Below are positions 6,056 to 10,719 of a stretch of 10,719 nucleotides of DNA, piece by piece. Numbering within the stretch: the first letter of the stretch is position 1; the number at the start of each line of letters is the position of its first letter. This DNA comes from Actinomycetota bacterium (GTDB lineage Bacteria > Actinomycetota > Acidimicrobiia > Acidimicrobiales > BP-101): positions 1-10,719 of the forward strand of contig JAUTXA010000259.1 of assembly GCA_030838265.1 (NCBI GenBank). Direction: 5' to 3'. A program made the translations under genes and the position numbers. The notes below the pieces were generated by a model. The model had not been told where the DNA came from, searched no databases, and was given only the letters and a program-made list of their open reading frames with translations.

Positions 6056-7276
6056 TCAGTCTTCCACCAACCGCAGGATCTCGACGTCGGCCCCCGCCTC
6101 GATCCCGTCGCCATCGGGCACCACGGCGAGGGCATCGGCCCGGGCCATGGCCACCAGAAGGTTCGACGACTGGGCGCCGGCGCTGCGCACATGGAGTCGC
6201 CCGTCGGTATGCCACGCCGCGGCGGCCCGGACGAAATGGACCTTGCCGTCGGGCTTGCGGGCGAACGCCTCGTCGGCCACGGCCACGATGCGAGGGCGAT
6301 CGAGGCGGTCATCGGGCAGCCCCATCATCCGCCGCAGGGCCGGGCGGGCGAACAGCTCGAAGCTCACGAGGGACGACACGGGGTTGCCGGGCAGCCCGAA
6401 CACGGGGATGCCGTCGATGAGGCCGAAGGCCAGGGGCTTGGCCGGGCGGATGGCCACCTGCATCCAGCTCATCGCTCCCCCACCCCGGCGCTGCAGGACG
6501 GCCTTGACGTAGTCGAAGTCGCCCATACTCACCCCACCGCTGGTGATGACCGCGTCGCACCGGGCCAGCCCGTTCTCGATGGCCGCCTCGATCGAGGCCT
6601 CGTCGTCGCGCGCCACGCCGAGGTCGATGGTGGCGAAGCCCGACTGGGCCAGCGAGGCCAGCAGGGCGGGACGGTTCGAGTCCCGGATCTGGGCCGGGCC
6701 CAGCGGGCTACCGTCGGCCACGAGCTCGTCGCCCGTCGACAGCACGCCCACCACGGGGAGACAATGCACGAGGGCCGTGGTCAGGCCCAGGTTGGCCAGC
6801 ACGCCGATGTGGCCCGGGCCGAGGCGGGTGCCGGCCGCGAACACGATGTCGCCCTCTCGCAGATCCTCGCCCGCGGGGCGGAAGTGGTCGCCCGGACGGG
6901 CCGGCACCTCGACGGTGACTGCCGCCCCGTCGGCCGACGTCGAAGTGCGCTCGACCATCACCACCGCGTCGGCGCCGGGTGGGAGTGGCGCGCCGGTCAT
7001 GATGCGCACCGCTTGGCCGGTGTCGACCTCGACCCCCACCGCGGCGCCGGCCGCGAGGGTGCCGACGATGCGCAGCTCGACGGGCGCCGCCGCGGTATCG
7101 GCGGCCCGCACCGCGAACCCGTCCATGGCCGAGCTGGCGAAGGGAGGCACGGCTTCGCCCGCCACCACCGTCTGGGCCAGGACCAAGCCGAGGGCGTCGG
7201 CCAGGGGCGCCTCGATCGGAGGCAGGGCCGGGCAGGCGCCGACCACTCGGTCCCTCGCCTCGGCGAGGGAGATCAC
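6056..7276 (-). CDS. moeA: Molybdopterin molybdenumtransferase MoeA
   Basis: MoeA inserts molybdate into adenylylated molybdopterin, the last common step of molybdenum cofactor synthesis. The 406-residue length is normal. Visible signatures are PPFASSAMDGFAV (44-56), the TGAPLPPGADAVV loop (94-106), VLSTGDEL (178-185), the MoCF-domain motif TSGGVSMGDFDYVK (245-258), and GLPGNPVS (294-301), followed by the C-terminal domain. The GTG start overlaps the galU stop by four bases (GTGA), a classic sign of translational coupling, and gives the usual MoeA beginning MISLAEA. The nearby moaA and moaC fit the pathway; mogA, moaE and moaD are not in the window. galU next to moeA is the order seen in mycobacteria. 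Confidence 0.96.
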   Translation of the reverse strand: MISLAEARDRVVGACPALPPIEAPLADALGLVLAQTVVAGEAVPPFASSAMDGFAVRAADTAAAPVELRIVGTLAAGAAVGVEVDTGQAVRIMTGAPLPPGADAVVMVERTSTSADGAAVTVEVPARPGDHFRPAGEDLREGDIVFAAGTRLGPGHIGVLANLGLTTALVHCLPVVGVLSTGDELVADGSPLGPAQIRDSNRPALLASLAQSGFATIDLGVARDDEASIEAAIENGLARCDAVITSGGVSMGDFDYVKAVLQRRGGGAMSWMQVAIRPAKPLAFGLIDGIPVFGLPGNPVSSLVSFELFARPALRRMMGLPDDRLDRPRIVAVADEAFARKPDGKVHFVRAAAAWHTDGRLHVRSAGAQSSNLLVAMARADALAVVPDGDGIEAGADVEILRLVED

Positions 7277-8157
7277 ACCAGCTTCTCGCGCTGAACCAGG
7301 TCGGTGAGGAAGGCGCGGAACTCGGGCCCGATATCCTCCCGCTCGAGAGCCAGCTCGACGGTCGCCCGCAGGTAGTCGAGCTTGTTGCCGACGTCGTAGC
7401 GGCCCTTCTCGAACGTGAAGCCGTAGACGGTCTGGTCTTCGATGAGGATGCGGATGGCGTCGGTGAGCTGGATCTCGCCGCCCTTGCCCGGCTTGACCTG
7501 CTCGAGGGCGTCGAAGATCTGCGGGGTGAACACGTAGCGGCCCATCACCGCCAGGTTCGAGGGGGCCTCGTCGGGCGCCGGCTTCTCGACGATGTCGCGG
7601 ATGCGGATCAATCCGTCGTCGGCCGCCTCGGGCTCGACGCAGCCGTAATGGGAGATCTCGCTGGGCGGGAACTCCTTCAGGGCCACCACCGACCGTCCGT
7701 AGTGCTCGTAGACCGACAGCATCTCCTCGAGCACCTGCGAGCGCTCGTCCATGATGTCGTCGCCCAGCATCACGACGAAGGGTTCGTTGCCCACGTGCTG
7801 GCGGGCGACGGCGACGGCGTGACCGAGGCCCTTGGGGTCGCCCTGGCGCAGGTAGTGGATGTCGGCCATGTCGGCGATGGCCCGCATCTCCTTCAGCTCC
7901 TCTTCCTTGCCCTTGGTCTCGAGGTAGTGCTCGAGCTCGAAGGACCGGTCGAAGTGGTCCTCGATGTTGCGCTTGCCCCGGCCGGTGATGACGAGGATGT
8001 CGCGGATGCCGGCCCGCACCGCCTCCTCGACGACGTACTGGATGGCGGGCTTGTCGACGAGGGGGAGCATCTCCTTCGGGGACGCCTTCGAGGCCGGCAG
8101 GAACCGGGTCCCGAGTCCCGCCGCCGGGATCACCGCCTTCTGCACCCGCTGGTTCAT
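7273..8157 (-). CDS. galU: UTP-glucose-1-phosphate uridylyltransferase GalU
   Basis: GalU makes UDP-glucose from UTP and glucose-1-phosphate, feeding cell-wall glycans, glycolipids and trehalose. The 294-residue product has the nucleotide-binding signature PAAGLGTRFLPASKASPKEM (11-30) with LPLVDKP after it, the QGDPKGLGHAV loop (105-115), the metal-binding GDD (132-134), VEKP in the middle, and GRYDVGNKLDYLRA near the end. All are typical of bacterial GalU. The ATG start overlaps the plsY stop (ATGA), and GAGGAGAGG about 8 bases upstream serves as ribosome-binding site. The stop overlaps the moeA start. Nothing unusual is seen. Confidence 0.97.
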   Translation of the reverse strand: MNQRVQKAVIPAAGLGTRFLPASKASPKEMLPLVDKPAIQYVVEEAVRAGIRDILVITGRGKRNIEDHFDRSFELEHYLETKGKEEELKEMRAIADMADIHYLRQGDPKGLGHAVAVARQHVGNEPFVVMLGDDIMDERSQVLEEMLSVYEHYGRSVVALKEFPPSEISHYGCVEPEAADDGLIRIRDIVEKPAPDEAPSNLAVMGRYVFTPQIFDALEQVKPGKGGEIQLTDAIRILIEDQTVYGFTFEKGRYDVGNKLDYLRATVELALEREDIGPEFRAFLTDLVQREKLV

Positions 8158-8774
8158 TGCAGTGACCTCTCCTCGCCCCGGGCCAGTCGGGCGAGGTTAC
8201 TTCGGTGACGCCCGACGATGAGCAGGACGACGCCCACCACGCCGGCGATCTCCCACGCCGGACGACGGGCCACGACCACGCCGATGACCAGCACGACGGT
8301 GGCGGCCAGTGACCCGAGGCTGGCCTTGGTGGTCACCTTGGCGACGACGAGCCAGGCCACCGCGCACGCCGCCGCGATGATCGGAAAGGCGACGATGGAC
8401 ATGCCCGCCCCGGTCGCCACGCCCTTGCCGCCCCGGAAGCGGCGGGTGACCGGGAAGCAGTGGCCGACGACCGCGGCGATGCCGCACGCCAAGGCCAGGT
8501 GGCGCCCGCCGACGGCCAGGCCCACACCGGTGCTGACCAGCCCCTTCACCAGGTCGCCGGCCAACACCGACGCCCCGGCCCGGCGGCCGGCGAGGCGGTA
8601 GACGTTGGACGCGCCGGGGTTGCCCGAGCCCTCGGCCAGGACGTCGCGGCCCCGGCCCCGGGCGACGAGGGACGCGGTCGGGAAGGTGCCCAACAGGTAC
8701 GAGCCCACCACGAGGCCGGCGGCGCTGAGGGGGCCCACGAGGGCAATGGTAAGGCTCGGCGGCCGCGGTATCAT
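8154..8774 (-). CDS. plsY: Glycerol-3-phosphate acyltransferase PlsY
   Basis: PlsY is an integral membrane enzyme that transfers an acyl group from acyl-phosphate to glycerol-3-phosphate, the first step of phospholipid synthesis in most bacteria. From the ATG at 8774 the product has 206 residues and several hydrophobic helices. The three family motifs are readable: SGNPGASNVYRLAG (50-63), GHCFPVTRRFRGGKGVATG (104-122) and the later KASLGSLA segment. The frame could start at a GTG at 8825, but that would run through the CIRCE operator and the promoter of the divergent gene and add 17 polar residues; the ATG is preferred. No strong ribosome-binding site precedes it. It is the first gene of the plsY-galU-moeA-moaA operon, and the CIRCE palindrome begins at its start codon, so HrcA could affect it too. 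Confidence 0.92.
   Translation of the reverse strand: MIPRPPSLTIALVGPLSAAGLVVGSYLLGTFPTASLVARGRGRDVLAEGSGNPGASNVYRLAGRRAGASVLAGDLVKGLVSTGVGLAVGGRHLALACGIAAVVGHCFPVTRRFRGGKGVATGAGMSIVAFPIIAAACAVAWLVVAKVTTKASLGSLAATVVLVIGVVVARRPAWEIAGVVGVVLLIVGRHRSNLARLARGEERSLQ
8769..8774 (+). promoter_or_regulatory. -10 box of the zinc-ribbon (Ruc-like) gene
   Basis: TATCAT fits TANNNT and directly abuts the left half of the CIRCE element. Transcription would start near 8780, inside the operator, the usual layout for HrcA repression. No clear -35 hexamer is seen. Confidence 0.5.
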
Positions 8775-8800
8775 TGGCACTCGACTGGTCCGAGTGCTAA
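8774..8800. promoter_or_regulatory. CIRCE element (HrcA operator)
   Basis: The left half TTGGCACTC (8774-8782), exactly nine bases, then GAGTGCTAA (8792-8800). The CIRCE consensus is TTAGCACTC-N9-GAGTGCTAA, so only one of 18 arm positions differs. HrcA binds this site and releases it on heat or protein-folding stress. It lies between the divergent plsY and zinc-ribbon genes and overlaps the predicted transcription start of the latter, so the zinc-ribbon gene is the likely target. Confidence 0.9.
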
Positions 8801-8827
8801 CGCCAGCCACCGGAGGACGCCGCACCG

Positions 8828-9205
8828 ATGCCCACCTACGAATACGCCTGCAAGAGCTGCGGGGAGCACCTCGAGGTGGTCCAGTCCTTCAAGGACGACC
8901 CCCTCACCGAGTGCCCCAACTGCGGCGGGATGCTGCGCAAGGTGTTCGGCGCGGTAGGCATCGCCTTCAAGGGCAGCGGCTTCTACAAGACCGACAGCCG
9001 GAGCAAGTCTTCGGCCGCGGCGGCGGCGTCGAGCTCGTCGTCCGCTGACTCGAAGTCTTCTGACTCGAAGTCCTCTGACTCGAAGTCGACATCCTCAGAT
9101 TCGAAGTCCTCGTCTGACTCGAAGTCGTCGGATTCAAAGTCCTCGGACTCGAAGTCGTCATCGTCTTCTTCGTCGGACAAGAAGCCGACCTCCGCCGCCT
9201 CCTGA
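8828..9205 (+). CDS. FmdB-family zinc-ribbon protein with Ser-rich tail (Ruc-like stress chaperone)
   Basis: The 125-residue product begins MPTYEYACKSCG, with a four-cysteine zinc ribbon (Cys8, Cys11, Cys29, Cys32), then the family segment FKGSGFYKTDSR (48-58). The rest (59-125) is a disordered tail of Ser, Asp and Lys with seven DSK units. This is the 'CxxC_CxxC_SSSS' FmdB type. The mycobacterial member Rv0991c (Ruc), next to the galU region and reported to be under HrcA, is a redox-regulated chaperone with a zinc-binding head and disordered tail that prevents protein aggregation. The CIRCE operator just upstream and the nearby galU make the same role likely here, but this is inference. GGAGG at 8812-8816 is the ribosome-binding site, 11 bases before the ATG. 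Expression should rise with heat or folding stress. Confidence 0.88.
   Translation: MPTYEYACKSCGEHLEVVQSFKDDPLTECPNCGGMLRKVFGAVGIAFKGSGFYKTDSRSKSSAAAAASSSSSADSKSSDSKSSDSKSTSSDSKSSSDSKSSDSKSSDSKSSSSSSSDKKPTSAAS
9047..9154 (+). repeat. Tandem DSK-coding repeat in the zinc-ribbon gene tail
   Basis: Seven imperfect copies of a GAC/GAT-TCG/TCA-AAG unit, mostly separated by two serine codons, encode DSK-SS repeats. Serine codons vary between copies, so the protein pattern is better kept than the DNA. The array is a likely site of length change. Confidence 0.75.
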
Positions 9206-9237
9206 GGGTGCCCCTATCCGGCGGCATCGCCCGCCGC

Positions 9238-9243
9238 TAGCCT
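9238..9243 (+). promoter_or_regulatory. Possible -10 box upstream of the SAF-domain gene
   Basis: TAGCCT fits TANNNT and would start transcription near 9250, about 45 bases before the ATG at 9296. A small GC hairpin (GCGCC 9246-9250 with GGCGC 9254-9258) overlaps the expected start. The gene could instead be read through from the zinc-ribbon gene 90 bases upstream. Confidence 0.3.
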
Positions 9244-9295
9244 CGGCGCCGACGGCGCTTCCCCCCTCGCAGTCCCTCTGCCCTGGGAGCGCGCC

Positions 9296-9946
9296 ATGCG
9301 CCGACGTCTCCTCCCCCGCACCGCGGCCCGCCGCCTCCGTCGCCTGCTCCGCTCGCCTTTCGCCTTCTTGGCGGCCGCCGCCTTGCTCGCCTTGGCCACG
9401 GTCGCCGCCATCAACGGGCTGACCGCCGATGCCCGGGCCCAGGCCGCCGCCTTCGGCCGCCTCCGCGCCGTGCCCGTGGCCGCCCGATCCCTCGACGCCG
9501 GCGACGAGGTGGGTCCCGAGGACGTGACCACCCGTCGCCTGCCCGCCGCCCTCATCCCCCGCGGTGGGGTGGCCGCCCGTCCCGAGGGTCGTGTCGTGGT
9601 CGTCCCGGTGGCGGCGGGCGAGGTCCTGCTCGAGGCCAAGCTGGCGCCGTGGGGCCTCAAGGGGGCGGCCGCCCTCCTCCCCGATGGCACCCGGGCCCTC
9701 GCCATCCCCGTCAGTGAGGGGACCCCGCCCCTATCGGTCGGCAACCACGTCGACCTGCTGGCCACCTTCTCGCCCGACCAGCCCGCGGCCACGTCGCCCG
9801 ATCCGTCGTTCCCCGTCGCCGAAGACGCCCTCGTCGTCGCCGTCGGCCACGACACCGTCACCGTGGCCGTCGACCAGCGCGCCGCCCCGGCCGTGGCCTA
9901 CGCCATCGCCGCCGGCACCGTCATCATCGCCCTCACATCCCCCTGA
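9296..9946 (+). CDS. SAF-domain protein, CpaB/RcpC-like
   Basis: The 216-residue product has a very basic N-terminus (nine Arg in the first 19 residues), one membrane helix (about 21-40), then a SAF domain (about 57-120) with VPVAARSLDAGDEVGPEDV and the later VVPVAAGEVLLEAKL. A second domain (about 131-216) resembles the RcpC/CpaB C-terminal part: ALAIPVSEG, GNHVDLLATF and VAYAIAAGTVIIALTSP. CpaB proteins help assemble Flp/Tad pili in the cell envelope, but no other pilus gene is in the window, so it may be a stand-alone envelope protein. GGGAG at 9285-9289 lies 6 bases before the ATG. It converges with the PHP-domain gene 56 bases downstream. Confidence 0.72.
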   Translation: MRRRLLPRTAARRLRRLLRSPFAFLAAAALLALATVAAINGLTADARAQAAAFGRLRAVPVAARSLDAGDEVGPEDVTTRRLPAALIPRGGVAARPEGRVVVVPVAAGEVLLEAKLAPWGLKGAAALLPDGTRALAIPVSEGTPPLSVGNHVDLLATFSPDQPAATSPDPSFPVAEDALVVAVGHDTVTVAVDQRAAPAVAYAIAAGTVIIALTSP

Positions 9947-10002
9947 CCACGGCCCATCCCGTCCTCTCTTCTGCCAGGGCGATCCCAACCTGTGCGAGGC
10001 GG

Positions 10003-10659
10003 TCAGTGGGATTTGGTGGACGGGACGATGCGCGGGGTCCAGGGGCGGGGCGGGTCGAAGTGGCCGCCCTCGGTTGCACCGACTCGGAGAGCGGTGAGGA
10101 ACGAGGCGGCGTCGGTGAAATCGCCGACCACGGCGTAGGCGGCGCCGATGGCCTCACCGACGTGGGCGTCGCTGCCCGCGCCGGCGGCGAGATCGAACTC
10201 GCGGGCGAACGACGCGGCCTCGGCGTTGAGGGCGTCGAGCGAGGTCTTGCCGTTGATGACCTCGATGGCGTCGACCAGGCCTCCGTCGACCAGGCGACGC
10301 AGGGCGCCGACCTCGAGGCAGTGGCGCATGGGGTCGAAGGGGTGGGGGATGTAGACGAGCCCGCCCTGGTCCCGCACGTGGGTGGCGGCCTCGTGGGGCT
10401 TCAACCCGAAGGGGATGCGCTCGGTGAGGAACAGGCCGATGACCTCGCCCGCTGTGGTCCGCACCTCCTGCCCCACGATCACCCGGCACCCGAGAGCACC
10501 TGACGCCGCCAGCTCGACCGCCCCGCGGATGGCGTTGTGGTCGGTGATGCACACCACGTCGACCCCGGACGCGGCCACACCGGCCGCCAGCTCGTCAGGG
10601 GTCGTCGTCGAGTCGCCCGACCACATGGTGTGGACGTGCATGTCGACCTTGAGCGCCAC
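10003..10659 (-). CDS. PHP-domain metal-dependent phosphoesterase
   Basis: The 218-residue protein has the metal-binding motifs of the PHP superfamily in order: DMHVHT (6-11), ITDHN (38-42), Glu65 in GQEV, HPFD (106-109) and GSDAH (162-166). PHP enzymes bind two or three metal ions and hydrolyse phosphoester bonds; stand-alone TrpH/YciV-like members act on nucleoside 3',5'-bisphosphates or short RNA. Lack of a polymerase or histidinol domain and the short length fit that type, but the substrate is not shown by the sequence. The GTG start gives MALKVDMHVHT; an ATG six codons later lies too close to the first motif. There is no Shine-Dalgarno, but TAGCCT lies 6 bases upstream, suggesting a leaderless mRNA. 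Confidence 0.88.
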   Translation of the reverse strand: MALKVDMHVHTMWSGDSTTTPDELAAGVAASGVDVVCITDHNAIRGAVELAASGALGCRVIVGQEVRTTAGEVIGLFLTERIPFGLKPHEAATHVRDQGGLVYIPHPFDPMRHCLEVGALRRLVDGGLVDAIEVINGKTSLDALNAEAASFAREFDLAAGAGSDAHVGEAIGAAYAVVGDFTDAASFLTALRVGATEGGHFDPPRPWTPRIVPSTKSH

Positions 10660-10665
10660 CGCCGC

Positions 10666-10671
10666 AGGCTA
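10666..10671 (-). promoter_or_regulatory. -10 box of a leaderless PHP-gene promoter
   Basis: The minus-strand TAGCCT fits TANNNT and ends 6 bases before the GTG start, the same spacing as at moaC. No ribosome-binding site is visible. No -35 consensus is seen. The last 48 bases of the window beyond it show no gene. Confidence 0.45.
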
Positions 10672-10719
10672 CGCCCCCGGCTTCGATGCTTTTGGTGACC
10701 GGATCGGGGCCCCTGGACC

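Noticed and set aside
6049..6312. 88-codon upstream extension of MoaA
   Set aside because: The extension lies within moeA in another frame and is Pro/Trp/Ser-rich; the ATG at 6048 has a ribosome-binding site and gives the family N-terminus.
5122..6420. 432-codon open frame on the plus strand
   Set aside because: Antisense to moaA and the end of moeA, low complexity, ends in an Arg/Pro run; GC shadow.
5960..7294. 444-codon open frame on the plus strand
   Set aside because: It is antisense to moeA and moaA, has the Gly/His/Arg-rich composition of a GC-rich shadow frame and shows no recognisable domain.
8772..8825. Longer PlsY start at the GTG 8825
   Set aside because: It would code through the CIRCE site and neighbouring promoter and adds a polar N-terminus not typical of PlsY.
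9047..9154. CRISPR array
   Set aside because: The units are short, directly adjoining and in frame with the zinc-ribbon gene; there are no spacers.
8983..9180. Acidic FESED-repeat open frame on the minus strand
   Set aside because: It is the mirror of the DSK repeat of the zinc-ribbon gene; no start signal and no family likeness.

Overview
This window is a GC-rich bacterial chromosome segment with tightly packed genes. Its gene order points to an actinobacterium (Actinomycetota), possibly a deep branch such as Acidimicrobiia. The evidence is the grouping of galU, moeA, a SepX/GlpR-type septal membrane protein and a serine-tailed FmdB/Ruc-type zinc-ribbon gene, which recalls the galU-moeA-rimJ-glpR neighbourhood of mycobacteria and streptomycetes (rimJ is absent here). 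Start codons are often GTG or TTG, and several promoters look like TANNNT -10 boxes with no clear -35. The order- or class-level placement is inference from gene content, not from a marker gene.

Left part (1-2400): the 3' end of an FtsX-type ABC transporter permease runs rightwards. It meets head-on a leftward pair made of a short SepX/GlpR-like membrane protein and a translin-family protein whose sequence keeps the TRAX-type E..E...D nuclease residues. Upstream of the pair lies a non-coding stretch with several inverted repeats, including one with perfect 19-bp arms just after moaC.

Middle (2373-6048): moaC (leftward, probably leaderless) is divergent from a rightward gene for a secreted FG-GAP/VCBS beta-propeller protein, which converges on moaA.

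Operon (5062-8774, leftward): plsY, galU, moeA and moaA follow one another with 4-base overlaps (plsY/galU and galU/moeA) and a 7-base gap (moeA/moaA). They are almost certainly co-transcribed and join phospholipid acylation, UDP-glucose synthesis and molybdenum cofactor synthesis. MoaA and MoaC together make cyclic pyranopterin monophosphate; MoeA inserts molybdate at the end of the pathway.

Right part (8769-10719): a near-perfect CIRCE operator (HrcA site) lies between plsY and a rightward zinc-ribbon gene with a long Ser/Asp/Lys repeat tail, a relative of the mycobacterial redox-regulated chaperone Ruc (Rv0991c). A CpaB/RcpC-like SAF-domain protein follows, then a convergent PHP-domain phosphoesterase gene with another apparently leaderless promoter. 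No rRNA, tRNA, CRISPR array, transposase or phage gene was seen.
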